Positions 12,916 through 22,501 of a stretch of 64,000 bases of DNA are shown one piece after another (positions within the stretch are counted from its first letter, which is position 1; each line of letters begins with the position of its first letter). A program made the position numbers and the translations under genes. This DNA comes from Usnea hakonensis (Eukaryota; Ascomycota; Lecanoromycetes; Lecanorales; Parmeliaceae). Below the pieces are notes generated by a model that was not told where the DNA came from, searched no databases, and saw nothing but the letters and a program-made list of their open reading frames with translations. Location: positions 409,586 to 473,585 of the forward strand of contig BLJB01000127.1 of NCBI GenBank assembly GCA_013423325.1. Reading direction: 5' to 3'.

Positions 12916-13618
12916 TATACTGTATATGCCTCGAATGGGATGTCCGTGCATGCCCGTCTGCCCTGCTTTTTCTTCCTTCTTCCTTTCTAATGTTGAATGG
13001 AAAGCGTGCATAGATACCAATCCGGAGTTCGAACTCTGGCATCTAGGATTGCTGGGAATGCAAAGCCTAGTGTCGAGGAGTTGTGAGTGAATATGTAATT
13101 ATTGCAATACACTATGCCATTATTCAACAATGTGCTTCTCTTGTTATCATTCTTGTGGTCTCGTCTGTACCTACCTACGTACATATAACATTCAATGCCG
13201 GTGTTCAAAGGTAGCTCTGTGGTTAGTTGGTGGTTTTGTTGGTGCAGAGCGTAGAGGTTCATGATTGATGGTAGTCAATTGCTAGATACTTTGTGTATTG
13301 CTGCCGGTCTTATACAAGAGTAGAGTAGGCAGTTGACCCTGTCGGCCAGCTCGATTAGCTACCCTTTTGCGCCTTGGGGGATCAGATGGAAATTCGATAG
13401 ACGGAAATTGAAATTAGCGAGAGGCTATTTGGAGCAGTTGATTATATTCAGACCCGCCTCTGTACAATATACACAGCAAGCAGAGGGGTATCATAATTCT
13501 TCCAATCCAAATCATCCATCCCAGAATTCGAGGCACAACAAGACGCAAAACGCTCTTCGGGCGCTCGTTGCCGTTTTGCTCTTCACTACAACCGCCTCTT
13601 CGCTCCTTCGATTTACTC
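12916..13618. other. Convergent 3' regions
   Basis: Tail-to-tail spacer between the large plus-strand gene and VAM7. It holds 3'-UTR-like AT-rich sequence and no recognisable gene. Confidence 0.6.
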
Positions 13619-14695
13619 TCAAGATATCTTCCCGATCCGCTTCCTCGCCACATCCATCTTGCCCTGCACCCTTGTCACATCCTCGTCCAGCATCCCCAGC
13701 ATTTCATTCTGCACCTCCAACTCCTCCTGAATCTGTATCCCCAGCTCCTTCTGCCGCGCCACCGCCCGCGCCAGCACCATCACGTCCTCGTCCTGCTCCT
13801 GCATCATCTGTTTCTGCAACTGCACCACGCCCTGGTTATCGAGCGCGCGCGTCCGATCGCTCTCTTTGCCCAGCACGCGGCCCGAGGCCGGTTTTGCGGG
13901 ACCGCCGAGCAGGGCTGTGGTTTCGGATTTATCCGCGACGGTCCTGTCGACGGCGGATTTGGCCACCATCGCCGAGAGCAGGTTTTCGAGCCCGTCTTTT
14001 TCGCGCTTGGCGCTCGAGAGGAGGTCGCGGCGCCGGCGGAGCTCGCCCTCGCCGAGTTTGGGACCGCCCCAGGAGGTGGCGGAGGATATATTTGCGAGGC
14101 CGGTGTCGAGCGTTTGGATCATGGTGCCTGCTCGGACGAGGAATTTCTTGGCTTGGGCCGAGGCATCGTGCTGGGCTTGCGTTGTGGAGGCCTGGTCCCG
14201 CCGCGTGAGATGGAGCCGGGCGTCGTGTAGTTGCGCTTTCAGGTCTCGGTGGTGATCGAGCCAGACGACGGGGTCTGTGATCGGTTGGTTGCTACCGGGC
14301 CCGTGTAGGGCGCCGTGGAGCGTCGATGTGCTTGAGCGCGAGATGGTGTTGCTGGGTAGATTGAGAAAAGTCCGCCATGCACTGGTGTTTCGCCACCTTT
14401 CATCACCCGATTCATTTATCGTCTTGAGGTATGTTTCGAGTCCTTTGCGGCGTTCTTCTGTTAGTTCGGGGGAGGACGTCGTGCGGGTAAACCATGATTT
14501 AGAGGGTAGCGGGACCGGTGGGATAGCACCAGCTTCGGATGTAAGGATACTGTGGAGAGTGGTAAAGTCTGAGTAACGTTTTTGTAGAATGAAGGATCGG
14601 AGGGGAAGACGGAGAGTAATGTTGTAGATGGTGTAAGGTTTAGAGGTGGAAGACAATTGGGTGTTGGGGATGGAAATCTCGACTGGCTGGGTCAT
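13619..14695 (-). CDS. VAM7: Vam7-type SNARE with PX domain (vacuolar fusion)
   Basis: Single exon, 358 residues. Vam7 is a soluble Qc-SNARE that reaches the vacuole through binding of PtdIns3P by its PX domain and acts with Vam3, Vti1 and Nyv1 in vacuole fusion under the HOPS complex. Residues about 1-120 are the PX domain: PYTIYNITLRLPLRSFILQK, then RYSDFTTLHS with the phosphoinositide-binding RY(S/A)DF motif, and the PPVPLPSK loop. The C-terminal 70 residues form the SNARE helix: LQKQMMQEQDEDVMVLARAV followed by QIQEELEVQNEMLGMLDEDV. There is no membrane anchor, as expected. A 291-codon frame on the other strand over the same DNA is a GC-rich shadow. The tail lies about 700 bp from the plus-strand gene upstream of it in the window; transcription is independent. 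Confidence 0.93.
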   Translation of the reverse strand: MTQPVEISIPNTQLSSTSKPYTIYNITLRLPLRSFILQKRYSDFTTLHSILTSEAGAIPPVPLPSKSWFTRTTSSPELTEERRKGLETYLKTINESGDERWRNTSAWRTFLNLPSNTISRSSTSTLHGALHGPGSNQPITDPVVWLDHHRDLKAQLHDARLHLTRRDQASTTQAQHDASAQAKKFLVRAGTMIQTLDTGLANISSATSWGGPKLGEGELRRRRDLLSSAKREKDGLENLLSAMVAKSAVDRTVADKSETTALLGGPAKPASGRVLGKESDRTRALDNQGVVQLQKQMMQEQDEDVMVLARAVARQKELGIQIQEELEVQNEMLGMLDEDVTRVQGKMDVARKRIGKIS

Positions 14696-15092
14696 TATGA
14701 AGTTCTACCGTGGATGCATTCAACGTGATTTCGCTTTTCGATTTGGACAAGGAAAAGGAAGAAAAAAAGAAGAATTGTTCATTGTACATTGTACTTTATA
14801 CATGGTTTCGGACAGTAGTATCGATTATATCTGGGACGCATCACTTGACGCGAGGAACGCTAACTGGCAACGGTAGCCTAGAAGTTCGGAAGTAGAAGTT
14901 CGGAAGCGAAAGCTTGAGAACGTTAGGTACACCAGTACAACACAGGTAGGCCTTCAACTGCGTTTGAGTTGCTACTCTCGAGTACTCTTCTTGGTGCCCT
15001 CGACAATCCTGCTCGTCGATATTTGGTCTTTTATCTCGCAGAATATCATCTGTCTCCAAGTCTATCAAGCACATGACTTTCATTTGTCTCCT

Positions 15093-16178
15093 CTAGAATG
15101 TCTCCTGATCATCCACCACTCCACCTTCTGCCTCTGCGGGTATCTCAAATCCTTCCTGCAGGATAAAAAGGGTTAGCGCCGCTCAGTCTCAACTTGAGTA
15201 CGGGTACCCAGGCCATACCTCTGTTGAATACAAGATCGCCTGAATATGCTTCACCAAGCCATCTTCCGCCTTCTCAATCTCAGGGTCTTGGTCGACAGCC
15301 TGCTGTAACAGCAACTCGATATCTCTGAGTTTGCTGAAGTAGAAATCTCGTTCTCTCTCGAGCCCTTCGACCGTCTGCTTGAGCTGAGTATTCTCCGCCA
15401 TCAGAGCCGCGGATGCACCTCCTGGCGGCTGTCTTGCTCCTCGCGCGGCTGAGATTGTTGACGTTGTTGGCGTCGTACCACGTCGAGCGGCGCTGGTGGC
15501 GCCAACACCAGCACCGGAAGTACGCGAAGACGCTGGTGTTGGGGCAGAGGCTGCAGGAGCGCCTCCAGCCCCTTTCCGCCGAGCGAGAGCGTCATAGTCG
15601 CCACCTGGATAGTACTGGTCCCAATAACGCTTTGACCATTGGAGAAATTCGAGGTTATCTTGCATCTTGCATTTGACCAGGGACTCGACAGGGACAGGGC
15701 GCTCGATCTGGTGCTTCGTGAAGGCACCTTGTTATCAGAACGTCAGCACAGCTGATTTGAGATAAGAAGTCTTTGGTGATACCTACTTTGGAGAATTTTG
15801 AAGTTTTGTAGATAGGCGTATTCGGTGTTGACATTAAATTTGACTCTGCTCATGGGCAAATCCTCTATTGGTCTCATTGTAAGCGCGGAAGTGGGATTCG
15901 ATGGAAAGATCGGGCGCACGCACGAAATATACTGTCATAGATCTGACAGAGAGCAGCTCTGTGAAGTAGTAGTCAAATCAGTGGCTGGCTTTCTCCGTAG
16001 CTTGATACCCATGTTTGGGGGCCATACCCTGTCCCGCATTGCTCGACCTTGGTGACATTCAGCTGGAGAAGGTTATTCAACCAGGCTAATAGCTCTTGTC
16101 TGTGAGGTATCCTCTATCAGCAAGGTCTCGCAACACCGCAGAGCTTTGGACTCGAAGGTCGCACCTTGATTCGCCCAT
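15093..16178 (-). CDS. EB1-family microtubule plus-end protein (Bim1/Mal3)
   Basis: Binds growing microtubule ends through an N-terminal calponin-homology domain and recruits CAP-Gly and SxIP partners through its C-terminus. Six exons, 256 residues: 16165-16178, 16028-16099, 15924-15958, 15787-15864, 15219-15727 and 15093-15155. The first exon has only 14 nt (MGESR), then QELLAWLNNLLQLNVTKVEQ, GAALCQIYDSIF, DLPMSRVKFNVNTEYAYLQN and MQDNLEFLQWSKRYWDQYYP, the complete CH domain. A Pro/Ala/Ser linker leads to the EB1 coiled coil (TVEGLERERDFYFSKLRDIE). The last exon gives EGFEIPAEAEGG and the terminal DDQETF, matching the EB family tail. The short exons were placed by homology and every junction keeps frame; one acceptor is AAG (15728). 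The gene lies between VAM7 and an F-box gene, all on the same strand but separately spaced. Confidence 0.95.
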
Positions 16179-16712
16179 CTTGGGCGGTCGATTGCTTGCA
16201 AGCACCACACAGACTGCACTTCGGGAGAGTTGAAAGATAGAAGAGATTTCTAATGAGAGTGATAATGAGAGAAATAGACAGAACAGGAGATTCGTGGTGT
16301 TGAAGGCGGTTAATACGGAAGTTTACTTTATTTACCTGAGAGCAGCATCACTAAACAATCGATAGCGCTGGGCGCGGACCAATCAACGCGCTAGTCAGGT
16401 GAAGTCTTGGCATCTTTGATTGGCTTAAACTGGTTGAGTATCCCTTATGCACAATAGGATATGCACGAATGTCTAGTTGACAAATGGCTCCAATCATTTG
16501 ATTATATACTTGTTACTTATCACATTGATGACTCTCTACAGACACCACGAAAACTTGAGAACTCTTCGCCAAAATGCGGTGCATATAAACGTACCCCCTT
16601 CCTACCCAACCCGTCTCTTATTATAGTATCATGACGAAAGACATACAGTCATGATCGCATCCAAAAACGCACAATATCAATCAGTCGTCAGCTCGCTGAG
16701 TTCTACGTTGCA
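16179..16712. other. Intergenic spacer between EB1 promoter and F-box gene 3' end
   Basis: 534 bp without a recognisable gene; it must hold the EB1 promoter and the 3'-UTR of the F-box/WD40 gene. Confidence 0.5.
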
Positions 16713-18895
16713 TTAGGCCTCCAGCCATTTGATGCCAGGAAGGTCATATCCAAAATCCATGATTACAGCCCGGCCGTCTTGGCTGGTAGCAATAATGCGC
16801 CTGTAGTCTGCCTTCGCACTTAGTATCCAACTCGAAGTCCATTTGGTAAAGTTCACAATCGTTTCACCAGTTCGCACGTCGTATGCTTTCACGCTGGTGT
16901 CGTAACTGCCACTGACGACTCTGCCACTAGCGCTGTCGAGATGCAAAGACCGAACCAGCCCTTCGTGACCCTTCATTTCGCGAACCAGTTCGCCAGTGCT
17001 TGTGTCAAATTGGTAAATGACTTGGTCGTTTCCACCAGCTAAGATGGTTCGAGAGTCGGGACTGAACTCCACACAAGCCATCCCTCTGTCTTTGCTGAGA
17101 AACTCTTTGATGCAAAGGCCAGACGTTAGGTTCCACAATTTGGCTATGCCATCACCACTGGCAGATACAACAAGATTGCCTCTTAACTGCACCGCATTCA
17201 CTGGCCCTCGATGTCCACTCAATTTCTTCAGTAGCTCACCAGTGCTGCGGTCCCACAGACAGACGATTGCATCTTTCGAGCAAGACACGATGTGCTTTTC
17301 GTCAAAGCAGACATCGAGAACGCCAGCCGTGTGCTCTCGGAGCCGCCGTATAGGCCGATAACCGGCTTTAACATCCCAAATAATCAAGGTGCAGTCGGAG
17401 GATCCGGTAATCAGTATTTCATTGTCGTATTGCAAGCACAGGATCGACCCATTATGGTACATGAAGAGCCAAGGAGCAGTGCGCTCAGGCTCGACGACAG
17501 ATTGAGAAGAAAATATCTTCGCGAACGGTCTTTGGCCTCTATCTGCCACATCTACCGGGAGTGGAGGCACTGCGGATCCAGCACCGCTGCTGGGCACTCC
17601 TATGACCTTGATGCACTCATAGGTACGAGCGTCCCAGATCCGAACTGTCCGATCTCTAGAACCTGTCAGGATCTTATCCTCGTCGAATTGAACACAGTAG
17701 ACGCTGTCGGTATGGCCTTCCAGATAGATGGCCGCGGCGTACCCGTCAATCCAGCGTTTTTGTAGAGCCTTTCGAGCTCGCCACATGCTTTTCCATTCCT
17801 GACAAGGAAACATTTTGCCAAGACCGGGGCCTAGTCCACTGCCTGCTGTGGTCGTACCCCTTTGAGATACGTCCTGAAATTCTGTATGGAAAACATCCTT
17901 CCACACGTGGCGAGAGCTAGCTGAGTGGTGCCAATCGTGTGAGACTAATTCTGCATTGAGCAACGAGCCAGCATCGAGAAAAGAGAGTATGTGTCCAATG
18001 AGTTCTTGTGGAAGAGCAGATAAGGGATCTACCCAAAAGTCAGCGCGTTGCCATTTTGATAAAGTCGTGCCTCCATACCTTGACGAACAACGGGAATATC
18101 AAAGTCGAACTCGTCCATTGTCTCTCCGCCATCCCGGACCTCGATTCCGACCCCACTTTCCGAGTCTCTGGTAACATCTGGTTCTGCTAGGGTGAGGTCA
18201 CGCATAGACTCTAGGATCTCGTTCTGAGCGGCTGCCGCTGCTCGTGCCGCTGCTCCGCTAGAAAGATTAAACGACGGTCTCAACGGTTCTGGCTCAATAG
18301 AACAGCCCGGTAATGCTGGCAAAGCAGTGAATTCGTCATCCTCGAAAATCAACGATCCATCGAATGGAGGAGGTGGTGACATGGAAGAAGACGCTATAGA
18401 AAGGCGATCCTTCCGACTCGTACTCATGCGGCGCCGAAGCCAGCCTGGCGTATTAAAGTGAGCAGGACTTTCTTTTTCCGCGACGTAATTGGGCCCCGGC
18501 CTCGAGAAATTGTGTATGCTGTGACCTGGCTCTCTATGGGCCGTTTTTCCGAAAGAGAGGAAGCTCTTAGTGCGCTGCGATGACGTTCTCTTGGGCTGCG
18601 ATCTTGACTCGTCGTTGGTGTGACCAGGCTCGGAGATGCCTTTGCCCGTTTTCCCATGTGACGAGGTCGAGGATCTTGATGCATCCTCCGACAACTTGAG
18701 TTTATGTCCATTGTGCCCTTCGTGTGTCAAAGGCGCCGAAGATTTTGATGAAGGGACTGGAGGCTTGCGGGGCCGCGGTTTTGATGGCGCAAGGAAGCCT
18801 TCATACTCTAAGAACAGCTCATGGGCGCCCATTTGAGACCTTTCTTTCTGTCTCTGCTTGTCTGAGAGTGTAGCTTTTTTCTCTCTTGAGAACAT
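16713..18895 (-). CDS. F-box and WD40-repeat protein (SCF substrate receptor)
   Basis: Two exons, 18079-18895 and 16713-18028, joined across a 50-nt intron (GTATGG to GGGTAG) give 710 residues. The first 270 are basic, Ser-rich and probably disordered, opening MFSREKKATLSDKQRQKERS. The F-box lies at about residues 273-320 (DPLSALPQELIGHILSFLDA, then LVSHDWHHSASSRHVWKDVF) and is only complete after splicing. It is followed by about seven WD40 repeats, for example LEGHTDSVYCVQFDEDKILT, GSRDRTVRIWD, LSGHRGPVNAV and MKGHEGLVRSLHLD, which form a propeller. Such proteins bind Skp1 and present phosphorylated substrates to the SCF ubiquitin ligase. It is not clearly Cdc4, Met30 or Grr1, so no symbol is given. 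The substrate cannot be inferred. Confidence 0.92.
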
Positions 18896-19904
18896 TTTCG
18901 CAAACCCTAGCTGCTCTGTTCTGCTGTTATTGAATCCTTTCTTTTTTTACGCTGGGAGAAACATGATTCAACCACTGCGATAATGGTCAATTTGCTAATT
19001 GCAGTACCAGCCCGTGAATAGGCTCAAAGCTATTCCAAATCAATATTCTTCCTAGTGGAGATGGGTGTGGAGCAATCCGAATGTGTCTGACTTCTGGAGC
19101 ACTCGGGGCTTTGGGGGGGCGCTGCGTTTGGAACTGCAGCGACTGGCTTCGAGACAATCAAGACAGCGAATGGTTCCGCAAGACGAAACAAGAATGTTTC
19201 TCGGGAATTGGAATATTGGAGACTGGGATTGTATTTGAGGTGACAACATTATCACACGTGCAAGATAGGGTCATGCAAGATGGAGAAATATGTTGAGCGC
19301 ATTGGGAAGCGGCGGAAATCTACCAAGATTGGTTCACGGGGGGAATTTGGATCGACGACTTTTAGATGGATACTGGATCTCGGTCTGCAAGGATCTTATG
19401 CATAAGCATACGGCAAGGTACGAGTAATCATCATCGCCCAACACAACAAAAATTGGAGAGGGGCAGCCAAACCGTATTAACACGTAGCCCTACGGAGTAG
19501 CCCTAAAGTACTCTAGAAACCTAAGACAGCCCTACAGCATTGAATCTGACCTCGAATATCTTTGTCTTTAATCTTTAGTAGCGCATCAATCAAAATCCAG
19601 TGAGCTTCTCAGGCATGGAAAAGGGTATAAATAATATATTATTATCGATCACGGCGACCGTCGGTGCAAATTCCACAGACGATTATTATTTGACTTCCAA
19701 GCACACTGATGGTGAAACTAGCCCTGCATATCAGACGCCAATCGAGGTCCTGACGCTAAATTCTTGGCGTTCAGGACTTTTGGGCTTCATTTTATTTGTC
19801 ACAGTGTGCTCGTACTCTACTCTACGTTTACTGTTTTCAAAACACGACTCCGTCATAGAGTGCTATTATTGTTATTATTATTACCACCATCACACCGTAC
19901 AATC
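18896..19904. other. Divergent promoter region
   Basis: About 1 kb between the F-box gene and the DUF7704 gene, read outward in both directions. Apart from the AGCCCTA cluster near 19482 and a short trinucleotide run (TTATTATTATTA) at about 19870, nothing stands out. Confidence 0.5.
19482..19536 (+). promoter_or_regulatory. Three AGCCCTA motifs upstream of the DUF7704 gene
   Basis: AGCCCTA occurs at 19486-19492, 19499-19505 and 19528-19534, about 370-420 bp before the ATG at 19905. It resembles the Tbf1/telomere-repeat-like box (ARCCCTA) found in fungal promoters. The clustering is seen; binding is inference. Confidence 0.35.
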
Positions 19905-20423
19905 ATGACCGCTCGTGAACCCCAAGTATCCAAAATCTACAAATACTTCTTCCTCTACATCGAACCCTTCTTCACCGTCCTCGGCGCCTACTACTCCTCC
20001 CTCCAACAGCAAACCTACCTCGACCTCACCCACGCCCCCTCCAGCCCTGTCCAATCGGCCAGCGGCATCCCCACCTCCACCCACATCATCCTCCTCCAAC
20101 TATCCAACCTCTATTTCTGCTTCGCCCTCAATGAAGCCCTCGTCCTGCGCGCATCCTCCGATCTCAAGGTCTGGCGCACCCTCATCATCTGCTTGCTCAT
20201 CGCGGATATTGGCCATCTCTACAGCGTCAATGCGGTAGGGTGGCATGTTTACTGGAACGTGTTTGCGTGGAATGCCATTGATTGGGGGAATGTTGGGTTT
20301 GTGTATGTGGGTGCTACCATGCGCGTGTGCTTTTTGTCGGGATGGGGGGTGGGTCCTTTGAGTGGGCAGACTGTTAGACGGAGTACGCGGAGGAAGAGAC
20401 CGTCGGCTAGGATTGCGGGCTAG
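19905..20423 (+). CDS. DUF7704-type four-helix membrane protein
   Basis: 172 residues, intronless. It has four hydrophobic segments: YFFLYIEPFFTVLGAYYSSL near residue 15, IILLQLSNLYFCFALNEALV near 68, WRTLIICLLIADIGHLYSV near 95, and IDWGNVGFVYVGATMRVCFL near 125. The pattern (aromatic first helix with PFF, helix two with many Leu, VWR before helix three, WGN before helix four) matches the fungal-specific family DUF7704. No function is known. The C-terminus is basic (RRSTRRKRPSARIAG), so by the positive-inside rule it is probably cytosolic. The third-base composition is strikingly C-rich for the first 250 nt, as in highly expressed or GC-biased fungal genes. An alternative upstream in-frame start at 19764 would add non-conserved residues and is rejected. 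Confidence 0.8.
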   Translation: MTAREPQVSKIYKYFFLYIEPFFTVLGAYYSSLQQQTYLDLTHAPSSPVQSASGIPTSTHIILLQLSNLYFCFALNEALVLRASSDLKVWRTLIICLLIADIGHLYSVNAVGWHVYWNVFAWNAIDWGNVGFVYVGATMRVCFLSGWGVGPLSGQTVRRSTRRKRPSARIAG

Positions 20424-21141
20424 GCTTTGATGGTTCGGCACCGTCTCGTGATGGAGGAACATTGAGCGCGAATCAGTTCGGTATGGGCGTAGGAGCCCAA
20501 AAATTGAAACTTGTTGGGAATCAAAGATCGAATATGGGGGTTACGGGGGTCAAAAGAAGGGTTTCGTCTGACGCGGAGGTTGAGAACAAATCATTACGCG
20601 AATGGGCCCAGAGCTGTCGGGAGCAGAGCTTTGGACGGTTCTCACCACGCAATCGAGAGCTGCCGACCTCAGCGCCGCTTCGAAGCCGTCAGATACGGAT
20701 TTCATCTAGCTCGCAGTGTCGCGGGCAATACAGGAGGCACTAATATCCCATTTTGTAGCACGAAATTTGTACTCGACAGGGCTCGGAGCAGGGTGGTTTG
20801 AGAAGCGATTCAAAGGTTGAGGACTGAATGAATGATGACAAAAATCAAAGGACTTGGATTGTGGAAGACGAGTGAGGGCTATAACACCAGGTTTTGGGGA
20901 GATTGAAACGAGAGGACCAGAAAAGCTAGTGGCTAGTCTTGATGTGAGCGCCCACCTGCTTGAACTTCGAGGCTTAGGCAGCGGAACATTGGGCGGTCCT
21001 CATTCAGCGGAAGAACTGGTTTGACGATATTTTTGGTGGCCAGCTGGGGATAGCAAGATATTGAGTAATGTCACTCGTACTCATCTCACATATCTACAAA
21101 CGAATGAATGCTAAAATCTCGAAAAATTGCCGCAGACTGCA
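20424..21141. other. Convergent spacer, no gene
   Basis: About 700 bp between the 3' ends of the DUF7704 gene and the galacturonate reductase gene. Short frames only; no motif recognised. Confidence 0.55.
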
Positions 21142-22501
21142 TCATCTCAAATGCCAAACCCCGTCCTCCCCAACCAAAACGTCCACCCCCCTCCCCTCAT
21201 CCAGACTCCTCCTCCCCGCCTCCAAAATCGCCGTCGTAGCCACCGTATTCTTCAGCGTCGGCAATCCCCTTCCATCCAATTCCTCAAGCGTCACTCTACC
21301 CTCCTTCAACCCCGTCACCGCATCCACGAATTTCTCAAAACTGACATAGCCATAGCCAGTCTGCCCATTGAAATTCCCTTCCTCGTCAGCTGCATACTTC
21401 ATGTAAAAAGGATTGTACCACATGATCTGTCCCTGCGAATCGTCGGCGACGTCGTAGCCGCGTTTGGCTTGATCGACGTGGATCTCGCCATTGGATGCCA
21501 GATCTGTGGGAGTGAGTCAACTCGCAAAAACGGTTGCGGCGGAGGAGTCATTCCGGCTCACAGTGGAAATACTGATTAGAGTGAACTCCGGCTTTTTGCG
21601 GAGCAGTCCAACTCGCAGTGTACATGCCCGTCGCTCGCCGTGCTGGCTCATCGCGCTTGACCCATTCCACGAGCAGTGAGATGGTATCCTCCGTTCCGGG
21701 AACGCAGCCTAGGTCTTCGGCCGTACCCTTTGAAGCGCTGGCTGTCACCTTGACGGGCTTGTAGTCTGGGACCATTGATTCACAGATGTCCACGTGGTGC
21801 GAATTCAGGTAGTAGGAAATATCGCTATCCCTACCAGCCCACGCTTTGAACGTCTCGAGCTGGAACTTGGGTTGGCTCATGTAGCTGTAAAAGTAATTGA
21901 AATGGCCCAGGGTTTTTGCTCGAGCCCGGGCGTCGGCGTAGGCTGGGTCGAAGCGCTTGTGGTGTTCTATGAAGACGAACACTTTGTGCTTTCGGGCTTC
22001 GTGGAGGAGGGTTTGGTGCTGGGATAGGAGCTTGACGGCTGGCTTGGTGATGAGGACGTGGATGCCACGCTCTATTGCATATAAAGCGATTGGGTAGTGG
22101 GTACTGTCTGGGGTAAAAATTGTGATGGCGTCGCCAGGGGACAGGGAGTCGATTGCGATTTTGAAGGAGTCTGGGTCACGAGTGGTGGAATCGGAAGGAA
22201 AGGAAGTGAAGGAGACGTCTAGATTGTTGTAGACAGAGGATATGTTCTTTTGGAGATGTTCGCGGATTGCAGGATACTTGCTCCCTGATGTTCCTACCAT
22301 ACTCAAATTGCCCACCTTACCTCTTCTTCGCAGATCAAACAGTGTAAGACCCACGACGTCGACCTTCTTGTCAGAGCCTGACATGGAGCCATTTACGAAA
22401 CCGGTCGTGTACTCGCCGGTACCAACCTGATTCTGGCTTCAGTAGTCAAAGGGGAGACATGAAAGAATCGACCTTACCATAAGTACATTTAGAGGAGCCA
22501 T
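21142..22501 (-). CDS. D-galacturonate reductase (Gfo/Idh/MocA family)
   Basis: NAD(P)H-dependent reductase converting D-galacturonate to L-galactonate, the first step of fungal pectin-sugar catabolism. Three exons, 22478-22501, 21562-22426 and 21142-21503, give 416 residues. The 8-residue first exon MAPLNVLM joins VGTGEYTTGFVNGSMSG, forming the Rossmann GxGxxx loop. Diagnostic stretches follow: SMVGTSGSKYPAIREHL, HVLITKPAVKLLSQHQTLLH with the EKP-like lysine, FIEHHKRFDPAYADARARAK and YYLNSHHVDICESMV. The last exon supplies YLASNGEIHVDQ and YGYVSFEKFVDAVTGL. The sequence closely follows the fungal enzymes described as galacturonate reductases in Botrytis and Trichoderma. The other pathway genes (galactonate dehydratase, aldolase) are not next to it. 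Expression is expected to respond to galacturonate, but no site was identified. Confidence 0.88.

Noticed and set aside
13333..14230. Two long plus-strand frames (291 and 220 codons)
   Set aside because: They overlap VAM7 antisense; their Pro/Arg/His-rich products come from the GC-rich complementary codons and show no domain.
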